From NCBI GenBank assembly GCA_009773555.1, contig WSXZ01000022.1, positions 23,530 to 87,529 on the forward strand: 64,000 bases of DNA, written 5' to 3'. Numbering within the stretch: the first letter of the stretch is position 1; every line of letters begins with the position of its first letter. Under the pieces are notes generated by a model. It searched no databases. It was given only the letters and a program-made list of their open reading frames with translations, and had not been told where the DNA came from. This document shows, piece after piece, positions 30,975-40,091 of the stretch. The translations under genes were made by a program, and so were the position numbers. This DNA is from Methylocystaceae bacterium (GTDB lineage Bacteria > Pseudomonadota > Alphaproteobacteria > Rhizobiales > Beijerinckiaceae).

Positions 30975-31451
30975 ATGCGACGCCGTAACCGGGGGGCTGG
31001 CGGAGTCTGGACACGAGCCGCCGCGACCGCGCTTTTCGCGCTTGCTGCGGCCACGGCGGCGGCCCAGCCGGCGCGCGAGGAAAACCCGCCGGCGGAATTT
31101 CGAATTCTGCCGTACTCAGGACTGACGCCCTACTGCATCGATCCGACGATTCTCAACGAAGTCGTCAAGGGTTTTGCCGCAAGAGAAGCCTGGTTTTGGA
31201 ATTCGCCTCTGGTCATTGTGGCCTTTGACGGCGTCGAGGACATCGGCGCCCGCAACAACGGCCTGAGCTATATTCCCCGTCGCTATTGTCGCGCACTGGC
31301 GCTTTTTAACGACGGCGTAAGACGCGAGGTCGTCTACAATATCGGAGAATCCTTGGGCTTTATCGGCGCGGGACCTGGCGTGACATGGTGCGTCGTCGGG
31401 CTGGACCGCAATCATGCCTTCAGTCCCAATTGTCGAGCCGCAGGACCTTAG
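30975..31451 (+). CDS. Small secreted protein, unknown function
   Basis: A 158-residue protein starting at ATG 30975 behind a good AGGAGAAG ribosome site. It has a signal peptide (AAATALFALAAATAAAQ) and a compact domain with four Cys residues (YCIDP, RYCRAL, TWCVVG, PNCRA), likely two disulfides, suited to the periplasm. I recognise it only as resembling hypothetical proteins of Hyphomicrobiales. It precedes an exported RNase T2 by 25 bp on the same strand. Confidence 0.75.
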   Translation: MRRRNRGAGGVWTRAAATALFALAAATAAAQPAREENPPAEFRILPYSGLTPYCIDPTILNEVVKGFAAREAWFWNSPLVIVAFDGVEDIGARNNGLSYIPRRYCRALALFNDGVRREVVYNIGESLGFIGAGPGVTWCVVGLDRNHAFSPNCRAAGP

Positions 31452-31476
31452 CGTCCTATTTGCAGAGTCGTTTGAG

Positions 31477-32184
31477 ATGAGAAGAGTTTTCGTTCGTTGC
31501 GCCGCATGGGCGTTACTGGTCGGCGCGGTGGCGTCGAGCGGATTTTTCGACGCCATCGCGAAGGAAGGCGACTGCACGGCGGAGGATTGCCCAAATCGCG
31601 CGGCCTCGCGGGCCGGCGCGGCGCGTGACTTCGACTTCTACGTGCTGGCGCTCAGCTGGTCGCCCGGCTTCTGCGAAAGCATCGAGGGCGCGCGCGATCA
31701 GTGCGAACCGGGAAAGGGACTCGGCTTCGTCGTTCACGGGCTCTGGCCGCAATATGAAAGCGGCGTCCCGAGCGAATGTCCGGGCGCGCGCTCTCCATCA
31801 CGCGTCGCGATCGAAAAAGCAGCAGGCTTGTTTCCCGACGAGCGGCTGGCGCGTTATGAGTGGCGCAAGCATGGAGTCTGCAGCGGCAAAAGCCCGAGCG
31901 ACTATTTCGCCGACGTCGCGCGCGCCCACGCCGCCGTGGCCATTCCGCCGCTTTTCGTCAAACCTGCCCGCGATCAGACCTTTACGCCGATCGACGTCGA
32001 GCGCGCCTTCTACGAAGTCAATCCACGGCTGCGGCCCGGCATGATGGCGGTGTCGTGCCGCCGGGGCGTTATGGACGGCGTGCGCATCTGCCTGTCCAAG
32101 GACCTGCGCGAGTTTCGCGCCTGTCCTGCCGTTGCGCAGCGCGGGTGCCACGTTCGAGAAATCAGCGCGCCCGCGCCGCTGTAG
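31477..32184 (+). CDS. Ribonuclease T2 family, secreted
   Basis: A 235-residue exported endoribonuclease similar to E. coli RNase I. The ATG at 31477 gives a signal peptide (MRRVFVRCAAWALLVGAVAS). Catalytic segments are CAS1 GFVVHGLWPQ and CAS2 YEWRKHGVCSG, with catalytic His residues and the Glu replaced by the family-permitted W-R-K-H context. FDFYVLALSWSPGFC is the typical first strand and carries disulfide cysteines. It probably scavenges periplasmic or extracellular RNA. It sits 5 bp upstream of rlmJ. Confidence 0.93.
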   Translation: MRRVFVRCAAWALLVGAVASSGFFDAIAKEGDCTAEDCPNRAASRAGAARDFDFYVLALSWSPGFCESIEGARDQCEPGKGLGFVVHGLWPQYESGVPSECPGARSPSRVAIEKAAGLFPDERLARYEWRKHGVCSGKSPSDYFADVARAHAAVAIPPLFVKPARDQTFTPIDVERAFYEVNPRLRPGMMAVSCRRGVMDGVRICLSKDLREFRACPAVAQRGCHVREISAPAPL

Positions 32185-32189
32185 CGCCT

Positions 32190-33035
32190 ATGAACTATCG
32201 CCACGGGTTTCACGCCGGCAATTTCGCCGACGTCTTTAAACATGCGCTGCTTGTGCGCCTCTTGGCCTATCTGAGACGCAAGGAAACGCCATTTCGCGTG
32301 ATCGAGACGCACGCAGGAGAGGGCGCCTATGATCTTACAGCGGAGGAGGCGGAGCGCACGCTCGAGTGGCGCGGCGGCGTTGGACGTCTCGCTGATCTCT
32401 CCGGCGCGAGTGCGGAAGTTCGCGCGCTGCTTGCGCCCTACATCGATTGTCTCGGGCGGCGCGACCACGAGGGAAAGCCCGCGCTCTATCCAGGTTCGCC
32501 GTCGATCGCGCAGAAATTGATGCGCCCGCAGGACCGCGCGATTTTCTGCGAGCTGCGGCCTGACGCCTTCGCCATGCTGCGTCGACGGTTCTCGCGCGAC
32601 GAGCGCGTTAAGGCGATTCATATCGACGGCTATTTGGGACTTGGCGCCTATGTTCCGCCGAAGGAGCGGCGCGGGATCGCGTTGATTGATCCGCCTTTCG
32701 AGCGCGAAGACGAGTTCGAGGCCGCTTTTGACGCCTTCAATAAATCATATGCAAAGTGGAATTCTGGGATTTACGCGCTGTGGCATCCCGCAAAGAGCGA
32801 TCGGGACGTTCGAAAATTCCAAAACAGATTGAGGGAAAGCGGCATACGGCGCATCCTGCAGCTTTCGTTGAGCATCGGCGGAGACGGTGAGGGGTTGCGC
32901 AGCTGCGGAATGGCGGTCGTCAATCCGCCATTCGTGCTCGAAGAAGAAGCGCGAACGCTCCTTGCCTTCCTCGCTCCACGGATGGCGCAAGGCGAAGGCG
33001 CTGGCTGCGAGATTGCGTGGCTCGCAGGCGAATGA
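32190..33035 (+). CDS. rlmJ: 23S rRNA (adenine(2030)-N(6))-methyltransferase
   Basis: A 281-residue RlmJ. The start at ATG 32190 gives the diagnostic N-terminus MNYRHGFHAGNFADVFKHA. ETHAGEGAYDL is SAM motif I and LIDPPFERE is the catalytic DPPF motif; the long in-frame extension upstream overlaps the RNase T2 gene and is spurious. The C-terminus ends in a typical LxP..A..GC segment. It is likely cotranscribed with the RNase T2 gene 5 bp upstream. Confidence 0.95.
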   Translation: MNYRHGFHAGNFADVFKHALLVRLLAYLRRKETPFRVIETHAGEGAYDLTAEEAERTLEWRGGVGRLADLSGASAEVRALLAPYIDCLGRRDHEGKPALYPGSPSIAQKLMRPQDRAIFCELRPDAFAMLRRRFSRDERVKAIHIDGYLGLGAYVPPKERRGIALIDPPFEREDEFEAAFDAFNKSYAKWNSGIYALWHPAKSDRDVRKFQNRLRESGIRRILQLSLSIGGDGEGLRSCGMAVVNPPFVLEEEARTLLAFLAPRMAQGEGAGCEIAWLAGE

Positions 33036-33109
33036 GCCGATCAACTTTTCCGAGCCGACTTTGGCCGGCTTCGGAAGAGTAACTCGAACTCAGGAGCGTA
33101 GTGTCGCGC

Positions 33110-33343
33110 TCACCAGCGGCGGCGCCAACGACGACGCCGAGCTCGCCGCCAGTATCGACGGCGCCACCAGCTTTTTTCGATCGTTGCGTTTTCCATGTCT
33201 TCAGGCGTCGCGACGCCGAGTTCGGGCCGCGCGGGAGCCACCCCTACTTGCGGCGCCAGCCCAGGAAGCGCCTGCGCTTGCGATACGACGACAGTCGCGC
33301 CAAGACCGGCGAGCAGCGCCGTAATAAATGTGCGTCTTTCCAT
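33110..33343 (-). CDS. Small exported protein with Arg/Trp-rich tail
   Basis: A 77-residue protein beginning MERRTFITALLAGLGATVVV with signal cleavage likely after QAQA. The RRTFI start resembles a Tat-type signal, though the protein is very short. After a ~25-residue linker the last 19 residues are almost all Arg and Trp with one Tyr (WWRRRYWRRARR...). Similar tails occur in small hypothetical proteins of Hyphomicrobiales, where no role is known. A strongly cationic aromatic tail could bind membrane, peptidoglycan or nucleic acid. The terminal part is GC-repetitive, which invites spurious opposite-strand frames. Confidence 0.6.
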   Translation of the reverse strand: MERRTFITALLAGLGATVVVSQAQALPGLAPQVGVAPARPELGVATPEDMENATIEKSWWRRRYWRRARRRRWRRRW

Positions 33344-33515
33344 CTTAACCTCTCCCTGCTAGCCGGACTCAAATTACCGCGCCGTCATGCATGTCGGTCC
33401 TTCGACATCTGGCCCAATATGCGCGCTTATCAAGTCCATCTGGCGGAGGCCGTAAAGGTTCACGGGCGCGCTACAGCGCCGTTGTAGGTTTGCTGCACGG
33501 ATGATAGGTGCAGCC

Positions 33516-34112
33516 ATGCTCATCTTGCGTTTTTCTCCCGCTTCGCCCTACGCCAGGAAGATCCGAATCGCCGCCGAATTGCTCGGCTTGTCGGAAAGGA
33601 TCGAAATCGCCGCCGCCGATGCCGCCGATCCCGCCGACAGTCTGCGGCGCCAGAACCCGCTCGGCAAAATCCCGACGTTGGTTTTGGAGGACGGCACAGC
33701 GCTCTATGACAGTCGCGTCATCGCCGAATATCTGGATCATCTCGCCGGCGGCGGGCGGATCATTCCGACCGAGCCGACGGCGCGCTTCGCGGCCCTGCGG
33801 CTGCAAGCGCTCGGCGACGGGATCAACGACGCCGCTCTATTGATCCGCTATGAAATGTTCAATCGCCCGGAAGCCTTACGCTACGATGAGGCGATCGCGC
33901 TTCAGCAAGGCAAAATCGATCGGGCGCTCGGCGTGCTCGACGCCGCCCCCCCGACCGGTTCGGTCGACATCGGCCATATCGCGGTCGCCTGTGCGCTTGG
34001 CTATCTTGATTTGCGTTTCTCTGGCGCATGGCGAGAGAACCACCAACGTCTCGTCTCGTGGCTTACGGAATTTGCACGCGCCATCCCGGCCTTCGACGCG
34101 ACGAAGGTCTAA
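33516..34112 (+). CDS. Glutathione S-transferase family protein
   Basis: A 198-residue GST-like protein. The N-terminal thioredoxin fold shows LRFSPASPYARKIRIAAELLG, the cis-Pro in GKIPTLVLEDGTALYDSRVIAEYL, and a helical C-terminal domain with DIGHIAVACALGYLDLRF. The ASPYARK motif places Ser at the usual catalytic position. I start at ATG 33516; an ATG five codons earlier (33501) is in frame. The substrate is not predictable. It stands alone between minus-strand genes. Confidence 0.88.
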   Translation: MLILRFSPASPYARKIRIAAELLGLSERIEIAAADAADPADSLRRQNPLGKIPTLVLEDGTALYDSRVIAEYLDHLAGGGRIIPTEPTARFAALRLQALGDGINDAALLIRYEMFNRPEALRYDEAIALQQGKIDRALGVLDAAPPTGSVDIGHIAVACALGYLDLRFSGAWRENHQRLVSWLTEFARAIPAFDATKV

Positions 34113-34177
34113 TTCGGCCCTAGCGCATATGGCGCCTGTCCGGGAGATCTGCTCTACCAAGAAGCGAAGCTGTCAGC

Positions 34178-34528
34178 CTATTTGCTGGCGATTTCGCTTG
34201 GAGGCTTCCACTCGCCCCCGGCCGAGGGACCAGTCTGCGCGGCTGGGATGCGCAGGCGTTGACCCGGTTGGATTTTGTCGGGATCCGTCAGCATCGGCCG
34301 ATTGGCCTCGAAGATCTCCATATATTTGGCGCCCTTGCCGGCGCCGTAATGCGCTTCGGCGATCTTCCACAGCGTGTCGCCAGACTTCACGACGTAGAAG
34401 GTCTCTGTCGAGGACGACCCTGCGGCCCCGGACTCTTCGGCCTTAGGGGTAGCCGCGGCCGTTTTCTTGAGCGCGTCTGGGGCAGGCCCCGGTTTGCCTT
34501 TTCCGGTCAGAAAATCCAAAAGTCCCAT
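34178..34528 (-). CDS. LysM-domain protein
   Basis: A 116-residue protein started at ATG 34528 behind a strong AAGGAG site ([12 protein letters not shown]). It has a Lys/Ala/Pro linker and one C-terminal LysM domain ([18 protein letters not shown] through [10 protein letters not shown]), of the type found in YgaU/Kbp. No signal peptide is visible, as in Kbp, which is a cytoplasmic K+-binding protein; Kbp also has a BON domain that is missing here. The role is uncertain. Confidence 0.85.
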   Translation of the reverse strand: MGLLDFLTGKGKPGPAPDALKKTAAATPKAEESGAAGSSSTETFYVVKSGDTLWKIAEAHYGAGKGAKYMEIFEANRPMLTDPDKIQPGQRLRIPAAQTGPSAGGEWKPPSEIASK

Positions 34529-34736
34529 GCTGGAGTCTCCTTCGTAGGTCCGGCCATTCACGCCGGATGCGACTGGTCTATTGTAGCGCTCCGCTCGCAA
34601 CTCGCGAGTGTAGGCGTGTCCGAAAAGCAGCGCCAGGGCGCGACTTCCGGGCAATCGTAGCCGGCGAGCGGCAAGTTCTGGCGGCGAAGGCGTTCACCGT
34701 CTCGCGGAACCGCCGAAAATCTCCTATACCCCTGCG

Positions 34737-35261
34737 ATGATCGCCACCTCTGCCACCACCGCGCGTACGGCCCTCTACCCCGGCACGTTCGACCCGTGGA
34801 CCTTTGGCCATCTCGACGTGATGGCGCAGGGCGGGGCGCTCTTTGACAGGATCGTCGTTGCGATCGGCGTGCACCACGGCAAGGAGCCGTGGCTCTCTTT
34901 CGACGAGCGCGCGGCGGTCATTCGCGAGGCCTGCGCCGGCTTGGGCGCGTCTTGCGGCTTCGAGGTCGCGGGCTTTGACGGACTTGTCGTCGAGGCGGCG
35001 CGCCAGCACGGCGCCTGCGCCATTCTCCGCGGTTTGCGCGATAGCGCCGACTTCGACTATGAGATGCAGATGGCGGGGATGAATGGGACGCTTGCGCCCG
35101 ACATTCACACGATTTTCATGCCTGCTTCGCCAGGGCTACGCCACGTCAGCGGAACCTTCGTGCGTCAGATCGCGGCGCTTGGCGGCGATGTGTCGGCCTT
35201 TGCGCCGGCCGTCTCCGTCGCCGCACTCAAACGCGCCATAAAAAGGCGCGGCAATACATAG
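34737..35261 (+). CDS. coaD: Pantetheine-phosphate adenylyltransferase
   Basis: A 174-residue enzyme of coenzyme A synthesis that adenylylates 4'-phosphopantetheine. The nucleotidyltransferase TxGH-like motif is in YPGTFDPWTFGHLDV; ILRGLRDSADFDYEMQMAGMN binds substrate, and the ATP-site S(G)TFVR motif is HVSGTFVRQIA. A nine-residue N-terminal extension precedes the usual start. It opens the conserved coaD - cyclophilin - cyclophilin - queA - tgt order and is 9 bp upstream of the first cyclophilin gene. Confidence 0.97.
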   Translation: MIATSATTARTALYPGTFDPWTFGHLDVMAQGGALFDRIVVAIGVHHGKEPWLSFDERAAVIREACAGLGASCGFEVAGFDGLVVEAARQHGACAILRGLRDSADFDYEMQMAGMNGTLAPDIHTIFMPASPGLRHVSGTFVRQIAALGGDVSAFAPAVSVAALKRAIKRRGNT

Positions 35262-35270
35262 GGAGGCTTT

Positions 35271-35822
35271 ATGAAACTCACCCGCCGTCTGCTTCTTGCC
35301 GCCGCGGCCGTCGCCGCGCTCAGCGCCGCGCCCGCTAGAGCGGCAGACGATCATCTCCTTTATCTCGACACGAAGGATGGCCGCGTCACCATCAAGCTGC
35401 GGCCTGATCTCGCGCCCAAGCATGTCGAACGCATTGAGAAGCTGGCCAAGGAGCATTTCTACGACGGTATTGTATTCCATCGCGTCATCGACGGCTTTAT
35501 GGCGCAAGCTGGCGATCCAACCGGCACCGGAATGCAAGGTTCGCGCTATACGGATCTGAAGGCCGAGTTTACGGATACGCCGTTCAAGCGCGGCACAGTT
35601 GGAATGGCGCGCGAAGGCGGCGACGTCAATTCCGGCAATTCGCAGTTCTTCATCGTCTATGCAGACGCGCCGCAGCTCAACGGCAAATACACCGTTTTCG
35701 GCGAAGTCGTGTCGGGAATGGACGTCGTCGACAAGATCAAGAAGGGTTCGAAGTCGAATAACGGCATGGTCGACAATCCGGAAAAGATCATCAAGATGCG
35801 CGTTGCTGGCGACGAGAGCTGA
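35271..35822 (+). CDS. Peptidyl-prolyl cis-trans isomerase, periplasmic cyclophilin
   Basis: A 183-residue cyclophilin with a signal peptide (LLLAAAAVAALSAAPARA), so it acts on periplasmic protein folding. Active-site segments FHRVIDGFMAQAGDP, the Arg-Phe region, GMAREGGDVNSGNSQFFIVY and FGEVVSGMDVVDKI are intact. It follows coaD closely and is paralogous to the next gene, probably by an old duplication typical of the order. Confidence 0.96.
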   Translation: MKLTRRLLLAAAAVAALSAAPARAADDHLLYLDTKDGRVTIKLRPDLAPKHVERIEKLAKEHFYDGIVFHRVIDGFMAQAGDPTGTGMQGSRYTDLKAEFTDTPFKRGTVGMAREGGDVNSGNSQFFIVYADAPQLNGKYTVFGEVVSGMDVVDKIKKGSKSNNGMVDNPEKIIKMRVAGDES

Positions 35823-35940
35823 GATTCATATGCGTTGCGCCCGCGCTTGTGCGGCGCGACGTGGCCGCACCTTCGCAACGGCCGGCAAGCCCGGCTGCAA
35901 TGCATGAAGGATCAGCTCAAGAAAGTGAGAGGGAATCAGA

Positions 35941-36396
35941 ATGACCGAAGCCGCCGACACCATGACGCTTGAGACGACGAAGGGCCCAGTCGTCATCAAA
36001 TTTCTTTCAGACCTCGCGCCCAATCATGTCGCGCATATCAAGAAGCTCGTCTCGGAGGGATTCTATGATGGCATCGTCTTCCATCGCGTGATTGACGGCT
36101 TCATGGCTCAGACGGGGTGCCCGCGCGGCACGGGCACGGGCGGATCGCAATATCCAGACCTCAAGGCCGAGTTCAACAGTACGCCGCATGTGCGCGGAAC
36201 CTGTTCGATGGCTCGCGCGCAAAACCCCGACAGCGCCAATTCGCAGTTCTTCATCTGCTTCGATGATGCGCGCTTCCTCGACAACAAATATACGGTTTGG
36301 GGCGAAGTTGTCTCCGGCATGGAGAATGTCGATAAGATCAAGCGCGGCGAACCGGTGAAAGATCCCGACAAGATCGTCAAGGCGACGTTGGGTTGA
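35941..36396 (+). CDS. ppiB: Peptidyl-prolyl cis-trans isomerase B, cytoplasmic cyclophilin
   Basis: A 151-residue cyclophilin with no signal peptide. Motifs FHRVIDGFMAQTGCPRGTGTGGS, MARAQNPDSANSQFFICF and WGEVVSGMENVDKI match the alphaproteobacterial ppiB. The catalytic Arg of FHRVI is kept. The 118-bp gap from the first cyclophilin shows no clear terminator, so readthrough is likely. Confidence 0.97.
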   Translation: MTEAADTMTLETTKGPVVIKFLSDLAPNHVAHIKKLVSEGFYDGIVFHRVIDGFMAQTGCPRGTGTGGSQYPDLKAEFNSTPHVRGTCSMARAQNPDSANSQFFICFDDARFLDNKYTVWGEVVSGMENVDKIKRGEPVKDPDKIVKATLG

Positions 36397-36563
36397 TCGA
36401 CTGACGCGACAGGGTCGAGCCTTGGGTCAAGCATGCGCCCCGGCCTTGGGCGCATGTGCAGTAAAGACCTGAGTTGGACGCAGGATTCGGAACTATCTCT
36501 CCAGACGCTGGTTGCAAAGTATCGTTCGCCGAGACGGGCGAGCGGAACAGTGGAGAGTATCCG

Positions 36564-37271
36564 ATGAAATCGCTCAACTTGTTGATCGCTACAGTAGCGG
36601 CGATCGCGCTTTCCGCCAGCGTGACAGCGAATGCAGCGCGCGATCGCACGGGCGCGAGCTCGAGCAAGAATCAGACTCAGTCTCGCAGCACTCAGCAGGA
36701 GAAGCCAGGCCAAGCAGCCAAGGATGCGGAGGATACGACATCTCGCAGCGGCTGGCGCGAAATGGGCCGCGACGACGACGTTTCGCCGACCTGGCGAGGC
36801 AGCGCCGCGCGCGAACGAATGCGCGATCAGGACAGCCAGCCGGGCATGGACCGCACTATGGACCGCACGGGCATGGATCGGCAGACGACGAGAGGACGAT
36901 CCGCAGCTGAAATGCGCGAACTGGATCAGCTCGGCTCCGCCCGCGTGATTTTCTATAGGCTCGGACCCACCGACATGCGCATGTCGCAGCTGATCGGCAG
37001 CGATGTCCGCAACCTGCAGAATGACGACATCGGCGAGATCGAGGACGTCATCTTTGACAATAACAGGAATTTGCGCGCGGTCATCGTCAGCGTCGGCGGT
37101 TTCCTGGGCATCGGCGAGCGCCATATCGCGATTGACCCCTCATCAATGGTCGTTTCCCGGAACGAAGATGGCGACGTCGAAGCGGTTGTGAACTCGACTC
37201 GCGACGATCTGCGGAACGCTCCGGAGTTCCGGTTCGACGAGCGTCGCCGACGCGTCGGCTCATACCAATAA
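36564..37271 (+). CDS. Exported PRC-barrel domain protein
   Basis: A 235-residue protein started at ATG 36564 behind GGAG. It has a signal peptide (LIATVAAIALSASVTANA), a charged Gln/Ser/Arg-rich linker with an MDRTMDRTGMDR repeat, and a C-terminal PRC-barrel (about residues 138-215: SQLIGSDVRNLQNDDIGEIEDVIFD, GGFLGIGERHIAID). PRC-barrel proteins of this exported type are common in Hyphomicrobiales and often stress-linked, but the function is unknown. A strong hairpin follows the stop. Confidence 0.85.
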   Translation: MKSLNLLIATVAAIALSASVTANAARDRTGASSSKNQTQSRSTQQEKPGQAAKDAEDTTSRSGWREMGRDDDVSPTWRGSAARERMRDQDSQPGMDRTMDRTGMDRQTTRGRSAAEMRELDQLGSARVIFYRLGPTDMRMSQLIGSDVRNLQNDDIGEIEDVIFDNNRNLRAVIVSVGGFLGIGERHIAIDPSSMVVSRNEDGDVEAVVNSTRDDLRNAPEFRFDERRRRVGSYQ

Positions 37272-37279
37272 GCGCTCGC

Positions 37280-37312
37280 AGCGGCGCCGGTTGATCGGCA
37301 ATCGGCGCCGCT
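37280..37312 (+). terminator. Likely terminator after the PRC-barrel gene
   Basis: A perfect 10-bp stem AGCGGCGCCG with CGGCGCCGCT around a 13-nt loop, 9 bp after the stop codon. The T-tract is weak, so efficiency is uncertain. Confidence 0.55.
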
Positions 37313-37361
37313 GACCGTTCTGGCTTGACCTGACGGAGCTTATGGTTTTTGCAAGCTCCGT

Positions 37362-38423
37362 ATGCGCGTTGACCTCTTCGACTTCAACCTCCCGCAAGAT
37401 AGCATCGCTCTTCGGCCCGCCGATCCCCGCGACAGCGCCCGCATGCTCGTCGCGCTCTGCGGCGGGTCCTTCGAGGACAGGATCGTTCGCGATCTGCCGA
37501 ACTTTCTTCGTCCGGGAGACGCGCTCGTCGTCAATGATTCGCGCGTCATTCACGCGCGGCTTTCCGGTCGGCGCTCGCGCGGCGCGTTGAGCGCCAATGT
37601 CGAAGCGACGCTGATCGAACGGCTGGACGCTTCGCGCTGGCGCGCGCTGATGCGCCCGGCAAAGAAGCTCGCGATCGGTGATCGCATATGTTTTATGGGC
37701 CACGGGCGTGCAATTGACGCCCACGTCGAAGCGAAGGGCGAAGACGGCGAGATCACGCTCGTTTTCGAGCTTCAAGGACCCGCTCTGGATATCGCAATAG
37801 AGCAGGCGGGCGTCATGCCGCTGCCGCCCTATATCGCCGGCAAGCGTTCGGCCGACGCGCGGGACGAAAGTGACTATCAGACGATCTTCGCGCGCGAAGC
37901 GGGCGCCGTCGCTGCGCCGACGGCTGGCCTCCACTTCACGCCGCAGCTGCTGGCAGCGATCGAAGCGCGCGGCGTTCGCCTTTACCGCGTGACGCTGCAT
38001 GTAGGCGCGGGCACCTTTCTTCCCGTGAAGGCGGAGGACACGGATCTGCACAGGATGCATGAGGAATTCGCGCGGCTTGACGCTGAAACGGCGCAGGCGC
38101 TGAACGACGTGCGAGCGGGAGGCGGACGCATCGTCGCGGTCGGCACGACCGCGCTGCGCGTGCTCGAAAGCGCCGCGGACGACGCCGGACGGTTTGCGCC
38201 TTATGCCGCGCGCACGCGGATCTTCATTACGCCCGGCTATCGTTTCCGCGCCGTGGACATGCTGCTCACCAATTTCCATCTCCCGCGCTCGACGCTCTTC
38301 ATGCTGGTCGCCGCATTCGCCGGCCTCGAGCGCATGAAGGCCGCCTATGCGCATGCCATCAAAAGCGGCTATCGCTTTTATTCCTATGGCGACGCTTGTG
38401 TGCTTCAGCGTTCCGAAACATGA
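37362..38423 (+). CDS. queA: S-adenosylmethionine:tRNA ribosyltransferase-isomerase
   Basis: A 353-residue QueA, which converts preQ1 in tRNA to epoxyqueuosine using the ribosyl of SAM. Recognisable parts are the N-terminus [42 protein letters not shown], the [23 protein letters not shown] signature, [11 protein letters not shown] and the [17 protein letters not shown]-terminus. It is coupled to the small next gene by an ATGA overlap, and that one to tgt by GTGA, so the three form one translation unit for queuosine synthesis. Confidence 0.97.
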   Translation: MRVDLFDFNLPQDSIALRPADPRDSARMLVALCGGSFEDRIVRDLPNFLRPGDALVVNDSRVIHARLSGRRSRGALSANVEATLIERLDASRWRALMRPAKKLAIGDRICFMGHGRAIDAHVEAKGEDGEITLVFELQGPALDIAIEQAGVMPLPPYIAGKRSADARDESDYQTIFAREAGAVAAPTAGLHFTPQLLAAIEARGVRLYRVTLHVGAGTFLPVKAEDTDLHRMHEEFARLDAETAQALNDVRAGGGRIVAVGTTALRVLESAADDAGRFAPYAARTRIFITPGYRFRAVDMLLTNFHLPRSTLFMLVAAFAGLERMKAAYAHAIKSGYRFYSYGDACVLQRSET

Positions 38424-38752
38424 GCGAGCCTGGCGACATGCGCATCCTCGCGCTCTGGCGTGACGATCCACGAGAGGCGCCGATGACCATTGACGCGCGG
38501 ATTGACGATGCGCGCATCGTTTCGACATGGGATCTTTTCGGCGCATTTGCTCTCGACGGCGATAGCGTGCGTCCATTCATCCTGCGGCGCGACGGACGAA
38601 TCGACTTCGGTCTTGGAGAGAGCTGGCGATCTGACCTGCGCGAGGCGACGATAAAGGTCGGGTCAGAGTTCTCCGTGTGGTTCAATGAAAGCGACAGCGG
38701 CCGCTATCGCATCGTGAAGCTCGCCGTACTCGGCGCGAAGGACAGGACGTGA
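38420..38752 (+). CDS. Small conserved protein between queA and tgt, unknown function
   Basis: A 110-residue protein started at ATG 38420, overlapping the queA stop by 4 bp, and itself overlapping the tgt start by 4 bp. The sequence ([49 protein letters not shown]) has no signal or membrane segment and looks like a compact beta-rich domain. I do not recognise the family. Tight coupling on both sides suggests a role linked to tRNA queuosine modification. Confidence 0.75.
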   Translation: MSEPGDMRILALWRDDPREAPMTIDARIDDARIVSTWDLFGAFALDGDSVRPFILRRDGRIDFGLGESWRSDLREATIKVGSEFSVWFNESDSGRYRIVKLAVLGAKDRT

Positions 38753-39873
38753 CGCAGGCTTTTTCCTTTTCCGTTCTCGCGACCGACGGTCTTGCCCGCC
38801 AAGGCGAAATTCATACGCCGCGTGGAATTATCCGCACGCCGGCCTTCATGCCGGTGGGCACGGCGGCGACGGTGAAGGCGATGTTCGTCGAAGACGTGCA
38901 CGCCGCGGGCGCCGACATTCTTCTCGGCAATGTCTACCATCTCATGCTGCGACCGGGCGCAGAGCGGATCGCGCGGCTGGGCGGACTGCATGAATTCATG
39001 CGCTGGCCCTATCCGATCTTGACGGATTCCGGCGGCTTTCAGGTGATGTCGCTTGCGAAGCTGCGCAAGCTCGATGAAAGCGGCGTGACGTTTCAGTCGC
39101 ATATCGACGGTTCGCGCCATCATCTTTCGCCCGAACGCTCGATGGAAATTCAGGATCTCCTCGGGTCGGACATTCAGATGCAGCTTGACGAATGCGTGCG
39201 CCTGCCATGTTCCGAAAGCGAGGCCGAACGCGCCATGCGTCTTTCGCTGCGTTGGGCCGAGCGTTCGCGTAAGGCGTTTTGCGAACGCCCGGGCAGGGCG
39301 GTGTTCGGGATTGTGCAAGGCGGCGAATCGAAGCGGCTTCGGATCGAAAGCGCCCAAGCGCTCGCCGGCATGGATTTCCATGGGATCGCGGTCGGCGGTC
39401 TGGCCGTCGGCGAACCTCAGGACGTGATGCTCGACATGCTCGAGACGACCGCCCCGCATTTGCCCGAATCAAAACCTCGTTATCTGATGGGCGTGGGCGC
39501 GCCTGACGACATCGTTCAGGCCGTCGCGCGGGGAATCGACATGTTTGACTGCGTGATGCCGACTCGCGCCGGCCGACACGGCCTTGCCTATACGCGCCAC
39601 GGACGGGTGACGTTGCGCAATGCGCGCCACGCCGACGATCCGCGGCCGCTCGACGCGCAGTCATCCTGCCCCGCCGCGCGCGACTATTCGCGGGCCTATC
39701 TGCATCACCTCGTCAAAGCGGGGGAAATCCTCGGGATGATGCTGCTGACGCAGGCCAATGTCGCCTATTACCAGGAGCTGATGGCGGGCCTGCGCGCCGC
39801 CATCGGCGCTGGGCGCCTCGCCGACTTCATCGCCGAGACGCGCGCCAATTGGATCGAGGGCGAAAGCGCTTAA
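38749..39873 (+). CDS. tgt: tRNA-guanine transglycosylase with degenerate zinc site
   Basis: A 374-residue Tgt exchanging G34 for preQ1 in tRNAs with GUN anticodons. Substrate and catalytic parts are kept: [37 protein letters not shown] and the nucleophile Asp in [15 protein letters not shown]. The structural zinc site is not. Against the usual C-x-C-x-x-C it has Ser305, Cys307 and Ala310 ([22 protein letters not shown], split here as [12 protein letters not shown] and [10 protein letters not shown]), and the fourth ligand His is Ala336 in [11 protein letters not shown]. The spacing between Cys307 and Ala336 is the same as in E. coli (29). It starts at a GTG overlapping the previous stop. The call is certain; the metal status is unusual. 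Confidence 0.96.
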   Translation: MTQAFSFSVLATDGLARQGEIHTPRGIIRTPAFMPVGTAATVKAMFVEDVHAAGADILLGNVYHLMLRPGAERIARLGGLHEFMRWPYPILTDSGGFQVMSLAKLRKLDESGVTFQSHIDGSRHHLSPERSMEIQDLLGSDIQMQLDECVRLPCSESEAERAMRLSLRWAERSRKAFCERPGRAVFGIVQGGESKRLRIESAQALAGMDFHGIAVGGLAVGEPQDVMLDMLETTAPHLPESKPRYLMGVGAPDDIVQAVARGIDMFDCVMPTRAGRHGLAYTRHGRVTLRNARHADDPRPLDAQSSCPAARDYSRAYLHHLVKAGEILGMMLLTQANVAYYQELMAGLRAAIGAGRLADFIAETRANWIEGESA

Positions 39874-40091
39874 GTCACCTCAGCCGAGTTTACGGACCAG
39901 ATAATATGGTTTACGAAAACAATATTCGGCGGGGGCGGAGCATGGGCCGCTACCATGAAGAGCTCACCAGAAGATTTTTGATCGGCGTTCGGCGGGAAGC
40001 GCCAGCAAATGCGCGTCGACCGACGCATCTGCGACGCGAGAGCGTTCGCGCGCCCCCGTCAAAATCTAAACTGGCGTCGATGGAGAATGGG

